From Embiotoca jacksoni (taxonomy: Eukaryota > Chordata > Actinopteri > Embiotocidae): DNA of 64,000 bases. Below the pieces are notes generated by a model. That model did no database searches. It had not been told where the DNA came from and was given only the letters and a program-made list of their open reading frames with translations. Below are positions 48,405 to 61,963 of the stretch, one piece after another. The translations under genes and the position numbers were made by a program. Location: the NCBI GenBank assembly GCA_022577435.1, contig JAKOON010000013.1:4561001-4625000 (forward strand), in the 5' to 3' direction. Each line of letters starts with the position of its first letter. Position 1 is the first letter of the stretch.

Positions 48405-49507
48405 ATGTCCCTTCTAGCAACAATGATTGGACTGAAAGGCTCAGGATGCTTCAGATGATCTCGGGAGTGTTGTCTACATTTTAATAGCTCTTATGAATGA
48501 CCACACTCAAAGGTTGACCAAAAGCTTGCCATTGAAAACAGAGATTTGATCAAATCATATAATGTCACTCAGTCAGGAGATAGTATCTTTACAAACGGTA
48601 GTCATGATGCTACAATTGGTTTCATATGCAAATATATATGGATACATGCAGGAGGTGAAACAGTTGTGTGAATAGTGAGGATCTAGAGCTTTAGAGAGCA
48701 GTTTACACCCTGCATACGTTCACCTTAACATTCCCTGCAGGACATCGACACTCTTGTTATATCGCCAGTTTTAGGAAGTTGCACAAATTAGCGGAGACAG
48801 CAAGTTCCAACATCAGACATTCGTTTGCGTACAGAGTCTCAGATGCTGTGCGATGATCTGACGAGGGCTTCATTTAGAGCATACTGACACCTTAACCAGG
48901 AGGAAATGAGCAGGCAAGAGAAATGAAAACAAACAAAAAATACAGATCTGCAGGAAACCACGCCGGTCAGATAGTCAAGATAGATCCACAATCAAATCCT
49001 GAAGGCCGTCAGATAGACAGGCAGCCTGATAGACAAAGCAGACGAGGCTGCGCGGCTGGCTGAGCAAGCTGACTCACTCGCTGTCCTGCGGCCAAACGGC
49101 AGCAGGGCGTCTGTGGGCCGTTGCTGGACTGTGCAGGGAGCAGCGTGTGTGTCACTCCGCATGTATGCCTGTATTCGTGAATAATGTGATTAATACAGAT
49201 AGAGATCGAGTGCGTACATGTGGAAGTGCAGGCCTACGGTGACCTCTCCTTGTCTCATCTCTTATTCATCGGAGAAGGCCCTTTAAGGATCACACAACGA
49301 CACCCACAGGGTTGTTTTTGCCAAATGTCACCTTGTTCTTCGGTTCTTCGGGGTTATACAGATTCACTTCTGCTCAAAAACACTCCTTTGTCTTTGAAAG
49401 ACCTCGGACAAAATGTCCAGTCCCTGCAGCAGTGATTATCCAACTAAGATTCAGTAGCTGATACTCTAAATGACCTCTAAATGTTACGTAACTCGTCTGC
49501 TGTGTTT

Positions 49508-49513
49508 AATAAA
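49508..49513 (+). terminator. Candidate polyadenylation signal of the sulfatase gene
   Basis: AATAAA about 1.1 kb past the stop at 48402-48404. No canonical hexamer was noticed nearer, so the 3' UTR may be about 1.1 kb. Confidence 0.3.
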
Positions 49514-50252
49514 ATGCTGACTAACTGATTTCATGGATCTAAATAAAATCATGAATGGAAAAAAAAAAAATCGATGTTAGCGAATTATTGATACACACAA
49601 GCTCTGCAGAAAGTTTGAAAATGAAAAAAGACTTGAGGGGAGCGGACCAGACCTTTGCAGCTCCGTCCTCGTGCCTGTTTGAGTCTCGCAGCTTGCCGCT
49701 ACATTAGCAGCTCTCAGCACATGAATCAGTGACCCAACTGTTGGCGGTCAAATTGCATCATGGGTAACATAGAACGACAAGGACAAAGACTGGCTGAAGT
49801 AAAAAACAAAACAAAACAAAAAACAGGATTTCTCTGATTCTGCTGCATTGATCTTGATCATTTTTGAGTCCAACAACATTTTCAAGGACTCATGTAAAAA
49901 AAAGAAAAGCACTGAACAGAAAACACAACCAGTAATGGTAAAAAATAGTTTGGTGATTGGGCACTTTCACAAAATTCCATCTCACTACATATGGAGCAAT
50001 TGGCAATGTCTTTTGAGGAGCAGCATCATGTAATATTGACATAATTTGTCTGGATACTGGAGTGGGGAAGTCACAGCTTCAGCCCCTGCTGTCTGATTCG
50101 GTGTGCCTGCTGGTGAGGCCACTGCTGTGCGGTGATAGGAGCAGATCAGGGGTGGTACTGTTGCTCTCAAACCACCGTAAACAGCTCCAACATTGTTTAG
50201 TGCGCTGTAGCTCACTCCTTGACCCCAGCCTTCAGGTGTGTGTCTTAAACAG

Positions 50253-50254
<2 letters not shown>

Positions 50255-50296
<42 letters not shown>
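50255..50296. repeat. (TG)n microsatellite
   Basis: A TG array of about 42 bp in the interval between the sulfatase and camk2 genes. Confidence 0.96.
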
Positions 50297-50297
<1 letters not shown>

Positions 50298-52084
50298 ATG
50301 TAGAAGTGTTTCTGGGTGTGAGTGTCAGCAGCAATCCCACACACAGCAGCAACAGGGCTGTAGATTTCTCCCCAGCGGCCCTAATAATGAATATTCAACT
50401 GTCCTTGTCCTCCACCGTCTCTTCCCCCTCCAGTCAACCCTCGCACTTGCCGCCTCCTCCTCCTCCCTTCCTCTGTCGCCCTCCCTCTTCCTTTTATCCC
50501 TCAGCTCTTTGCTCATTCCCTCTGCAAACCACCCCCTTTGTCTTTCTTTTTCATTTTGCGCCTCATCCTACTCACTTATTGGTACGCATTTGGAAGATCG
50601 AGTTAGAAGTATTAGCCGTGCTTTGCTCAGAGCTCTGTGGCATTCAGTGAAATAAAACGAGTGGAGGAGGGAAGGGAGAGTTCCTTGGAGGCTGCAGGGG
50701 GCTGTCGTGTCTGATGTGCTTATAGATCAGATTAAAAAGTCTTGTTTCATGAAAAAGCCTCACTGCATACATAAAACTCGTTATAGTAAGAATAAAGGAT
50801 AAGGCTGGATATACTCTGCATTTTATTACTGTTGACAAATTCATTCTGACTTCCCTCCCCCTGTCTGTGACTCTCAGCTCCGAGACCGTTGTCTCCTACT
50901 GAAGATATAAATGTTAAATAAGGGTCACAATTATGAATATATATAGTTGCATTTAAATAATTAAAAAAAAGACTAAATAATTGACTAAAACAGCAAGGAA
51001 CTAGTTTTTAAGCAAACATTACTGAAGCAGGAGTAATTAGCACACTAGCACTCTTTAGAGCATTAGGACTTTATATTTGGAATAAACGAACTACAGTGCA
51101 CATATTCATTGTAATCAGGGCACTGATTTGGCTTATCTGTGTGTTTTTAATGTCAGATATTAGCCATACACACAACAGTGGTTAGAAGCATTCATTTGTT
51201 GTTAGTTACGGTGGGATTTGTTGACAAAAAAAACAACTAATCCTTAAAATATATTAGAACACTGAACTTGGTAGTTCACTGAGGAATTGCATGGGTCAGA
51301 TGATTGTTGCAACTGTGTTTTATGAACCAAAACTGTCTCTAGGGAATGTTGATGATAAAAATAACTTTTAAGTTTAGTCAAACGTTTTTATACGTTTCCT
51401 CATTCTATTATCTTATCTTATAATTACATCATATTTCAAGGAAAACTTTTTGAACATTTCACTTGAAAGAGTTCACTACTATTATTGCTACTGCTGTTAA
51501 TAATAGTAACAATAAATACAAGTACGCTCTGTGGCTTTAACATTTATAATGACACGTATGGCACTTAAAAACCTGTTTTATCCAGGCACATCATATGCTG
51601 TGCACAAAACAACGGCAAAAACACATCTATGAATGAAAAAACAGAAAGTATAAACATGATGTCGATATGACTTTATGACCAAAGTGTTATTAATCTATCT
51701 CTTACAGTATGTGTTATGTCTTTTGTTGTTTGTGTAAAGAATCTGAGTTTTGCCCTGCAAGGAGTCTGTGTGCAGTGCCAGGAGCCCCGTGCAGGTTGAT
51801 GGTGATGGTTCATCTTTTGGGCTCGCTGTGTGACCATTTCAACCACAGAAACTGCAGGGAGAGATGATACAGAAGGTGATTGTACAGGTACTGACACACC
51901 TCTTCACCAGCAAGAGTATCTGTATTAGAGCATCAGTGTTTATGATACTAGTTTGCTAAAACTTTCTATATTAATTTGGTCATATTGCTGACCATTTCCT
52001 CTATTTTAAACTACAATGGACTCTATTTGGCTCCAAGATGACATTGTACAAGGTGGACAGTAGATAGCAGGTATAATTGGAGGT

Positions 52085-52565
52085 AGCTGTGAGTTATGGC
52101 AGCATTGTGCCAAAACAGAGAACCATAGACTGGCTATAAGAATAGACGAAGTCTCTTGGTCTGAAAAGAGAAGCCTGTGGGGAAATGACCTAAAGTGCAA
52201 TACCACTGAGGGCCACCAAAAATGCTCTAAAAACCCACAGGATCTAATAGACTCTTATTTAAAAAGTGCTAACTTCTCTCAAGAAATGCAAAGTTAGTAC
52301 ATTTTTACCACGAGTCGTTATGGTGTCATAAACTAAATGCACTCCCTCTTTGCAGAGTTCTGGTTATCCTTCAGAAAATAATTCCATCATTAATTACACA
52401 TTACGCCTTAAAGACAGGCATGTTTGGGGGTGTGCCTGGTTTGATTTACATGATTGATTGATCTCGCTCAGATCCACCTGTTGCTCCTCCCCAGCTCACC
52501 CAAAGAGCCAGTTGACAAACCAATGGGTGACATCATGATTGGTTGCTGACTTTCATTGAAAAGAC
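52085..52565. repeat. Degenerate dispersed percomorph repeat
   Basis: The order of AACCATAGACTGGCTATAAG, CTAAAGTGCAATACCACTGA, GGATCTAATAGACTCTTATT and ACCAATGGGTGACATCATGA follows a repeat that I recall from many spiny-rayed fish. It is diverged and probably old. Confidence 0.55.
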
Positions 52566-55500
52566 TTAGCAACAACCGCTCACTGTCTGAAAGCACATTG
52601 TAAATAAATAAAGACCTGTTGAGAAAGAAAATATCTGCAAGGCTGCCAGTCAGGAACTATTCTCCATACACACTATTGCTAACGCATGGAGAAACACAAC
52701 CAATTGTGCCCTTCCTCTTTATGGGAACCAATCGCCATCAAACCACTGGAGGCTTTCTATTCTTAAAGAATATCCATATGCATAGAGTTCATCACTTGTA
52801 TGACGCCACCCGAAAGAGCATTGAAGCTGAAGGCGCTTCCTGTACATGTGCAGCCACCGATAAACCTTGAACACCATCAGAACTCCAGAGATAAGATTCT
52901 TTGATGAGCCCTGTATGCGTGTGAGACTCTGCTGAAGACAATGAAACCCACACATGTGATTCCCAGTGTACTGTGATGGCCTGCAGAAATAAGGCACTGT
53001 CAGAGGATATAAATCATGGAGGAGGTGTCACGCCAACACACAAACATACACATATGAACACACAGTGCCATCCAGTACGTGGGAGGCAGCTGTCACGTCG
53101 GTTGGATAATCACTTGAATGTAAGGCTAACCACATCTTCAGAGTCTTTGTTGAAGTCGTGAAGTTAAACACAATAGGCTCATGATTTGGTTTTAAATAGA
53201 GCTGGTGGTGGACTCACACTGAAAATAAATGCAGTACACTCACTCAGAGAGAGTGGTGTCAACGACTCAAACGGGACACATTGAAAAGAATCTCTGGCAC
53301 CGTAATTTCCTGCACATTCATTAAGCACCAAAATGGCCCTGGTGTATTATTAAATGCTTACTTGGGACAATGTGACGATTTGGTAATTGGCAAAGACAGG
53401 TAATAGATCTGCTCTAATGTACTGCCCATGACAGATTAATCCCAAGGAAACCGTAAAGGTTCAAACTTTAAAAAAAAGATTCACTGAGCTGCAGCCAGAG
53501 AGCTTTTTCAGGGCAGCTCAGCGGCAGACAGGAAGGCTTGAATATGCAACACACGAACTCACCTCAAAACCTTGTGATGTTACAGTATGAGGGAGAAGAG
53601 ATACGTGCAGTAGCCATGAGAAAAGCTGAAAACATTCTTGTTGCATGAGTCACTCCCCTTTAGCCTCTGTGGCTTCACAACACTGCTGTTACAGTGTCAT
53701 GACTTTTAGAGCACGAAGAGCTGAGAACACACATGTCAAACACTGAAAGACCACTTTAAATGTCTCATTCGGTCATACTATGAACTGTAGGAACAAAGCA
53801 CGTCTTCAGGATGGCATATTAAATCAGACATAATTAATCAGAAATCTTGTATTTAAATTAAGCCTACTTTAGTTAAAGGTTACCAAAATCCAGATATTTT
53901 CAGAAAAAATACTAAGAACAAGACCTTAGCCCTCTCCCTTTTCACTCTCCTTTATCTGCTTCTTCCTCCCCACGTTTATCACATCAGGGGTTGCAATCGG
54001 TTAAAAGATAAGTTGGAGAGGTTGAGAGATGACTATCAAAATAAAAATGTCCTCAGTTCCACTGCATTATATTCACTTTTTCTATTTTTTCTTTTTTTCT
54101 TTTGTACTACCAAATAGTTTGACATTTTCAGGCCTTTCACCAATTGGCCTACTAAAATGAAACAATCAGTTGAGATTTTTTTGTGAAATTTCTCCTAACT
54201 CTTACATATATGGAGCAAACGGTTTGCAAGCTTCGTTTTAAGATGTCATGACCCTGAAAGGTTGGTGACAACTCCTCCAGTGTTACCGCCCACCCTTCAA
54301 CGTGCCACAGCACAACCTGTCCCGAGACCTGTCTGACAGCCACATCACAGAGAAACACAGCTATTCAGCAATTAATACGACTGCACCTCTGCACCCTCGC
54401 TAATTAGGCTGTCATATCACAGCGGCTCCCTGTAATTATGGCAGAAACTGGTCGCACTGCTCCTGTGCTCACTGCAAACATTCATTAATTGCCGGCAATG
54501 CTCTCTAAACACTATGCCAGATATTCTCTCACAGTTCAGAGGCAAAGCAGCGAGAAAAAAGAGGAGAAAGGAGATGCACATGTTTGCACGGGCTGAGCAT
54601 GTGAAAAACATTGTATTGTGTGATTTAGCACACAGCTGGAGACATTATTCTGGGATTAAATAATATCAATTATTAAATTATTTTATGGTATTTTGCCTCG
54701 TGACTCAAACTGTCGACATTGCAGTTTAGATAATAATCCGAACACTTTCTTGTAGTTTAACAGATTTGTCTGTTTTATTACAAAAAAGCACTTTTGTCCA
54801 TGTCATCATTATGTCATGCAGACAACAACACAGAACCAAACTACAGGTGCACTGGAAGAGAAGGACGTTTTTCTTGATAATTCATTGGGAGGAAGTTACT
54901 ACTTGAACAATGGCAGGAACGCAACGGCTAAAGAGCAATAATAAGTATTTGGCAAACAAAAGAGGATGAAGAAGTGTCTAATTTTAGCAGAGAGATCTTG
55001 ACTGGACTGAGAGCAGCTGTGGAAGAAGGTGGCTGATGATCAGGTGATCTGTGATTGGAAATGAACAGGGCGGTCAGGTGATAGGAAGTGGCAAAGTCCT
55101 GACTGCATGTAAAGAACCATAAAGGGAACCATATGGTTTAGCAACGTTATTGCATATAATCAAGCATGTAAGTCGCACTGGTGATGAGAGAAACATGTCC
55201 TTCTCACTCTTTAAAATACTGTTTGTGCATCTCAGCTAACAGGCTGCAACTCCAGGTCCCAGTCAAAAGTCATTTTTTACAATATTGTTTAAAAAAATCC
55301 TGTCTAAACCGAATCTTTATTCCTGTATATGAACCCCGTCTAACCTGGAGGGGTCTGTTCTGTGACCAGGCTCGATCTGTTATTAAAACTCAAACTCTGA
55401 TGCTATTTATAAAAGGGTACAGAGCGTGGCACATTCAGGCCTCCTGGTACAACTACAGTGTGAATACAATGGATGCAACATTGTTGTGCTTTATGGCTGT

Positions 55501-56632
55501 TGCCTCAAATTTGGTAGAGTTGCAATGGATATTTTTTGAGAGCAGGTTCAATATCATTGGTGCTGATTCATTGTCATTGTTCATTGGTGAGTGTTTATGT
55601 TTTAATTAAAGTTTTTTAAATCTCACTCTCACCTGCTGATTAGGAAACGTATTGTATTTCAAAACTCTTCCAAATCTCTTTTATCCACTGAGCTCAAGAT
55701 TCACTTTGGCCTTGCAGTTTTGGAGCTGTTACTGACTGAATTTCCAGGTGTAAATTAAGCAGTTAAATATTTTAGGGGTGTTTAAGCAGCTTTGAAGAAA
55801 AACAGGAAAAATACACTTATATAAAAACTGGTTATCTTTGTGAAAGCCATGTGATATGATTGAAAGCTATAACAGCTACTAAATGCATCTTATATAGCTT
55901 TAAAGTAAACACACGAGTATCTAAACTCACACATGCTGTAGATCGATCAGTGATCAATCATCTAAATCAAACAGAAATGCTATTAGCTCATGAGCATCAA
56001 AACGTTTGTGGTAACATTGAGCTCGTCATGTTACCTCACAGGAGCATGTGCAGCTGTAATCACAGACACACTTAAACATGGTGCCAAGAGAATATATTAA
56101 TACCCTTCATGAGATATTCATGAAAGCTCAGATAAACCTTTACAACCCAGTAGGCCATTACATAACACATATAATTCCCCGTCTCTTATACAATGATGCT
56201 CCAGCTCACAGTTAAAATCCGTAAAACTGCAAATGAGTCAGTATCAGTTAACTCCCTAAATTTCTCCTCTCTTTCGCTCCTGTTTATCTTGGGTGTAAAT
56301 ACATTATAGGGGGTGTTATAATAGTGATTACATTTGGGTAAAAGCTATCAATTCAGGTCAACTCAGTTAAAATTTTTGTCCACCCAATGAGATGAAATGG
56401 TTGTCAATAAAATGTGAAAAATGAACACGATGAAAAAAAAAAACAGACATATGCGTGTGATCAAATTAAAGAAAATGACAAAATTTACAATGAAGTGTGA
56501 TTAAAAATCTGAGTAAAGTCTGTAAAATATCAATCAAAAAGATTTAACCTCCATTTAATATGTACCTTCCTGCATATTTTCAAAGTTGTCTCATTAAAGC
56601 TCAAAAACTGCACAAATGCTGGGAACAGTACA

Positions 56633-56660
56633 ATGATGATGATGATGATGATGATGATGA
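56633..56660. repeat. (ATG)n trinucleotide repeat
   Basis: About nine ATG/GAT units. It reads as a poly-Asp run in one open frame, but there is no gene there that I can support. Confidence 0.95.
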
Positions 56661-58779
56661 CAGTGGTGTTTTTGAAGAGCTTTGTCAGCATTATGCTGGC
56701 AGACACATAAAAAAAGCATTTAGTTGTGAAGGTGATCGCCTCTGCAAATGCACTGTTATAATTAAAAGGGTGACATTAGTGGTGGTGGTGTCACAGTGAC
56801 TGGACATTATAGGTGAATAAAAACAAACAATACATGCCAGATCATTAATGTATTATTTAAACATGCTAGGCTCTAGGTGTGACCTGTAATTAATCTGAGA
56901 TAAATGTAATTATTTCTCATGAAAACCGAAGGACAAAATGTAAAATCTTAAAATAGCTTCAATCAAATAAATAAATCTGCAGTCGTTCTATTTTTAAATA
57001 AGATGTCATAACATAATCAAAAACAGAAGCACATAATCACAGTTTATGCCAACTGTATTTGTGTTAAAAACTGCAGAACAAATTAATATTTGAACACAGA
57101 TATATAGAACTGTTTTGGTAGTCTGTTGAATAAGAAGACTTTGATTCATCAAACTGGAGAAGGCATGAAACAAAATTAATCATGATTGTCTCCTGGAGCC
57201 ATATTTTGAACGGAGACTGATTCCGGTTTTTTTGTGTTTTTTTTTGGAGACCCAGTTTAGAAAATGAAAACTGTAATTTTGTAGGCATGGAGCTCATTGC
57301 TTTGTGCCAATATTAAAATATTGCGGCATTACATCTCAGCGCATGACTTGATGGATGCTGCGTTTGTTAGCTGTTCTGGTGTCAGCTCTACCTTTGTGCG
57401 CTTACATTGAAGATGGACGGGAGAGATTCATAAAACTGATCCGCGATCTGTAGCTCTTGGTTCACCAGAAGAGATCTCGCGCGGCTTGCGTCCCACCTCT
57501 ACCACTACTGCCAGAGAGGAGAGGGTGAGAAGAGGTCTCACTATGACGTTATCTCTGGTTTAAGAAAAGACCAAAACAAAACACAACAGGGAAACATAAA
57601 GTGTCAACTTGCCACCTAAACTCATTGTTCATTTTCATTTTTCAAATACACTAAAAGCGACTGCTAAAATGTTGAAAAGGTGTTGGGCAATCAGACAGAC
57701 TGTAAGATTTCAGACCTAACTTGTACAGACTGAAAATGTACAGTTATATTTTTTAACAGATTTCAGCTGATATCGCTTAAAATAGAGACGATCAATGCAA
57801 AGAGGGCTTGATAATTCATACAAAAGTCCTCTATTTTTGGAGTATTTATTTAATAAGAATGACATTTCCAGCCATGACGCTGGTAAACTCTCCGTTTTAT
57901 TAACAAAAATGTTTTCCTGTTGTTTACATTTCAAATAGCATTTCATTTAAAAGATGCCATTATCATTTGTTCAGGAAATGACACCCAGAAATTAGGTTTT
58001 AATCTTGCCGTTTTTTACTTGAGACTTTGGTGTTAAAACTTGACATTTACTACTTGTCTTGTAAAACAGCTGATTTAACTCCGTGCACATCCACTGAGGT
58101 CTGATCAGAACTCTGCTTACGTTGATGTTTTGGAGGAACTATACAGGAATTATGTGAGGTCAACAAAAAACGTGCAGATTTCTCCAGACTAGTCTTTTAT
58201 GCATAGTGCATAGCATAGCAGATGCCACACTGCAGAAGGAAGGGATAGTAATAATAACGTAACATTAATTTGCTACACATGTATGTAAGTAAACTGATGT
58301 AACAAGGTTTTATATTGCACGTGTATATACTTGGATTTAAGTCTAATAATCTGCAAAGAAGAGCAAACATTGGTTTTCATTCTTCTGTGGTGTGGTGATC
58401 CAGTTGCACGTTTTTGTTCAACAAGTCTTAAAAAGGAACAATTCTTTTGCAGATCCTGCACGTGTCTTTCACAAGTTTCCAGTGACAGTGCTGCACCATT
58501 AAGAACGTTTTAATTCACGTCATGGAAAAGAGCCCTGCATTTTCATTCCCTTGCCGACTTGATGTGAACATGCATGACTTCTGTCCACGTTTGCAGGGGT
58601 GAACATTTAAATGCAGCCTAAAAGTCGTGATATGTCTATGTCTACAGCTCTAAAGTGTTCAAAGTGAATTGCTGTATTGCACCTTTAAGATGTTTTCAAA
58701 GTGTTTTCAAGAAATACGACATCAAAATGTCACGGTCTGCATTTGTTTGCGCACAGTATTATATGGTTAACGCCCATTT

Positions 58780-59050
58780 GACACAGTTTGCTGTCCTTTT
58801 CAACACAGAGTGACTCATCTTGCTCGATAGAAGATCTTTGTTACTACCGCTTACTACCCCTCTCTCCCCCCCCCCCCCCCACACACACACACCTCCCTCC
58901 CTCTCCTCCTACTCCCTGCTCCTCTCTGAGCTCGAGCCGCTCTTCCCCCTGTGAGCCTTCGCGAGTTCTCCTCCCCGAAAACCTGCGCGAGGCGGTCAAC
59001 TGAGGCGCGAGGCGAACTTACCCCCCTCTCTCCCCTTCACTTCAGTCAAC
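58780..59050 (+). promoter_or_regulatory. camk2g: Candidate camk2 promoter / 5' UTR
   Basis: The sequence before the ATG moves from AT-rich to a C/T-rich, CpG-bearing stretch that continues past exon 1 to about 59.5 kb, like a CpG-island promoter. It holds a canonical AP-1 site (TGACTCA, 58811-58817) and a poly-C/(CA) run at about 58865-58892. No TATA box is seen close to the ATG. Confidence 0.4.
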
Positions 59051-59660
59051 ATGGCTACAATTGTGACCTCGACCAGGTTCACAGACGAATATCAGCTGTA
59101 CGAGGAACTCGGAAAGTAAGCGACCGTCAGCGGCGCCGCTGCCGCTCTTGTTGCGTTCAGTCTGTGTGCGTTGGTGTGTGCGTGTTTGCACGTTTTTTTT
59201 CCCTCCTCTCTGCTGCTGCTGCTGCTGCTGCCATTGTGCGCGATTGCTTCAGTGTTGACAAGGCAGGAGAGGGGCTGTCAAAAGACGGGGAAGGGCAGGC
59301 AACCTCCTGAGCAACAATAAGCCGTCGGCAGGTTCACGTTGGCGGCTGCATAAAGGCTTGTGTTTAATCCCGAACGTGCGTTTGAAAGGCGTACGGCGCC
59401 GCCACGGCTCGCTTTTGTAACCCCGAAGGTGGCAAACATCCGCCTGCAAGGAGCAACTTGTGGGTCAATTTATCCGCAGGTACTATCGCGCGCGCGTCGA
59501 AAACTCGATTTTTTAAATTTATTTATTTATTTTTTTTTACGCGTTGCCTGCTGGCATCTCCGGTGTCCTGTTCAGCTCTGCTTTTTGTGCATTTCTGAGC
59601 AGGCTGCAGGGCTGCTGTGTATGACAGAAATATTAAAGAAGAATAAGACTGTGGCGGTTG

Positions 59661-59693
<33 letters not shown>

Positions 59694-60288
59694 GCAGAGG
59701 CGCAGCAGGCTTACAAACACGAAAGGGACGCATAGGTTAGATCCTGGCTACAAAGCCACTTTGTAACGTCTAATCTCTGCGTGCGGCTAATGGAGCTGCT
59801 CCACCGACCAATACAGTCAGCAGCGTGAGTTTTAAAGGAGGCGTCTGTGCCAAAATGCAGCCAGGCTCAGGAGATCCATGTAAATTCAACCTTTCAGCTC
59901 TACTCGTGTTTCTCCCCGCCAGCTAATGACTGGGTCCTTTCACAATGAGCCGTCCCCCGTCACGGACTAGTAGCCAGGACCTCTTCTCATACTCTAAAAA
60001 ACATTAGGCTGTATTAATTATAAATTCACTTCCTTCACCCTCTCTTTAAGTGTATGTGATTCACACATGCCCCTAGTGTGTGTGTGACACAAAGTTCAGT
60101 GCACAGCCGCACACTTTCCTCTGTGACACACACCCAATGTTCGAAGAGCTTTCACTGATCTGTCATCTGTGTTGTCGATTTCTCCCTCTCCAGGGGTGCC
60201 TTCTCCATCGTCCGCCGATGTGTCAAGAAGTCCACCGGCCAGGAGTATGCTGCTAAAATCATCAACACCAAAAAGCTCTCGGCGAGAG
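59051..60288 (+). CDS. camk2g: CaM kinase II, 5' part only (first two coding exons)
   Basis: Ser/Thr kinase activated by Ca2+/calmodulin that forms a dodecameric holoenzyme. Exon 1 is 59051-59115 (65 nt, donor GTAAGC) and exon 2 is 60194-60288 (95 nt, acceptor ctccag, donor GTGAGT); the gene continues beyond the window. The 53 complete codons cover the start of the kinase domain: MATIVTSTRFTDEYQLYEEL, the glycine-rich loop GKGAFSIV (residues 21-28), and the ATP-binding Lys43 in EYAAKIINTKKLSAR. The CVKK after RR, together with the myoz1-synpo2l neighbourhood, points to the gamma paralog, but the N-terminus alone cannot exclude others. Ile27 (SIV) replaces the usual Val (SVV). The ATG has A at -3 (AACATGG). 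Confidence 0.9.
59212..59231. repeat. (CTG)n repeat in camk2 intron 1
   Basis: About seven CTG units, roughly 100 bp past the exon 1 donor; a second CTG run of eight units lies at about 60490-60513 in intron 2. Confidence 0.9.
59663..59692. repeat. Poly-T run in camk2 intron 1
   Basis: About 30 consecutive T residues. Confidence 0.95.
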
Positions 60289-60954
60289 GTGAGTGCAGCA
60301 GATATCCGCGGTGTAGCTCGGCGTTGCAGTCAGCATGAATCTATGCAAACTGAAGGCTGACAACCGTGGGCTGCTGGAGCTGCCCGGTGAAGTCAGTTTA
60401 TTTCCTTAAGAGCGCAGCGAGCCAGGCGCCATGTCCTGCCCTTGTCAGTGGAGATTCCTGAAAAGCTGGAGGCCACTTGGCAGAGCTGGGCTGCTGCTGC
60501 TGCTGCTGCTGCAGTTTAAAGTCGTACAGAGAGCTTCAGCGGGCTTTGGCAGTCGTCTGCAACCATTTTTGGTTTGTTATAGTTACTGTTGGTCTCCAGC
60601 AAAGGTTTGCACGTGTGCCAGCTTGAGCCTAAAATATCCTGCGCTGTTCCTGCAGCTCGTAGGATGAGATGGAGGATAGCTCGGGGTTTCTTTTGATAGT
60701 TTTAACCTCTATCAGTTGTGATAACATTGCACTCGCACAGTTGATTGCTTGAAAGAAGTCAAAGCAGAGCGTGAAACGTGAGCAGTCATATGACCAAACA
60801 GGTTTTAAACAAACCTGCAGGTTAACACGATTTACAGACTGACCTGGTTCGACTTCGACCTGTTGTACTTACACGGGTGTCATTAGCTCCGTGTCTGCAC
60901 CTCTCCCGTATCATCGTACATTTAAGTCACAGAGCTAAACCTTCATTTTTCCAG

Positions 60955-61120
60955 CGGTGGGAGTAATATTCAGATCCTTAACTGAAGTAAAAGTACAAAT
61001 ACAGCATTGTGAGAATACTCCAATACAAGTAAAGGTCCAGCATGGTAATCCTTCTAAAGTAAAAGTACACAAGTACAAGCAACAAACTGTCGTTAAAGTA
61101 TGAAAGTAAACGTACTGGTT
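60955..61120. repeat. Dispersed teleost repeat (AAGTAAAAGTAC type)
   Basis: GTGGGAGTAATATTCAGATC, CTTAACTGAAGTAAAAGTAC, GAATACTCCAATACAAGTAA and AAAGTAAAAGTACACAAGTA are hallmarks of a very abundant fish repeat that I recall from memory. Confidence 0.75.
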
Positions 61121-61214
61121 ATGTCTGTCTGTCTGTCTGATATTATTATATATGACATCTAAAACATCAGCAGCATGTTACTGTTTGAACTTCTTTGTGC
61201 ACGGTTAGCCTGAT

Positions 61215-61420
61215 TCGTCCAATGGTTCCCAAACTAGGGATCCGGCCGCTCCAAAGGGTCACTAGATAAATCTGAGGGGTCGTCAGATGATTATTGGGTG
61301 AGGAAGGAAGCAAATAAACAAAGTTTTGATGCACAAATCTGTTTTCAGTTTCTGGACTTTCCCTTCAATCTTTGCCTTTTGGGGAGATATTGGATCATTT
61401 GAACATTTATTAAAATGAAA
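61215..61420. repeat. Dispersed teleost repeat (GGTTCCCAAACT type)
   Basis: ATGGTTCCCAAACTAGGGAT, CTCCAAAGGGTCACTAGATA and AATCTGAGGGGTCGTCAGAT match the start of a common fish repeat that I recall from memory. Confidence 0.7.
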
Positions 61421-61891
61421 TCATGTTTGTAAACAAGTTATCAATAACTAAATGTAAGTATCAGGTCGTACAAATCGAGCTGGTTATCCACCACAACCTG
61501 GGAAGAGGCTTTTAAATATTTCTTATCGGAAATTGGATTCAAAATGTTGAATCGGATGTATAGTCTTTGTCATTTTATTTTTTAGCTTTCTTAAATAAAA
61601 AAAAAAAAGTGGGTTTAAGAAATTATTACCAATCGGAGCCACAATCAAGTTTGATCGAATTGAAACCGATACATAATCCTTTCAGACTGCGACAGTTGAG
61701 CACATGTTGGAAATACCAACACCTTTCACCAGTGGATTTGTGGCAGATTTGTTGACATCGTCTGCCTGTTGCGCTTCGCGTGTGTCACAGCGTTTCATCT
61801 GCCATGTCGCTGAATCCCAGCATCTTTTTGTCTCTCGGTTGTTTTGGTCACCACATGCGTTTGTGTTTGCTCATGTATCTCCGTATGGCTC

Positions 61892-61960
<69 letters not shown>
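61892..61960. repeat. (GT)n microsatellite
   Basis: A 69-bp array followed by ACGTGCGTGCGTGTG, in camk2 intron 2. Confidence 0.97.

Positions 61961-61963
<3 letters not shown>

Larger units (their letters stand above)
49514..58779. other. Gene-poor interval between the sulfatase and camk2
   Basis: About 9.3 kb of AT-rich DNA with a TG array (50255), an old dispersed repeat (52085-52565) and an ATG array (56633). Open frames at 52619-52870 and 55181-55609 are short, lack splice context and are not recognised. It probably holds camk2 regulatory DNA, but no element can be named from sequence alone. Confidence 0.5.

Noticed and set aside
55181..55609. 142-codon plus-strand frame
   Set aside because: No family resemblance, no promoter or polyadenylation context, and AT-rich noncoding-like codon use.
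59051..60288. Assignment as camk2a, suggested by the neighbouring ARSI-like gene
   Set aside because: The CVKKS segment and the myoz1 and synpo2l neighbours fit camk2g better. The question stays open because only 53 residues are visible.
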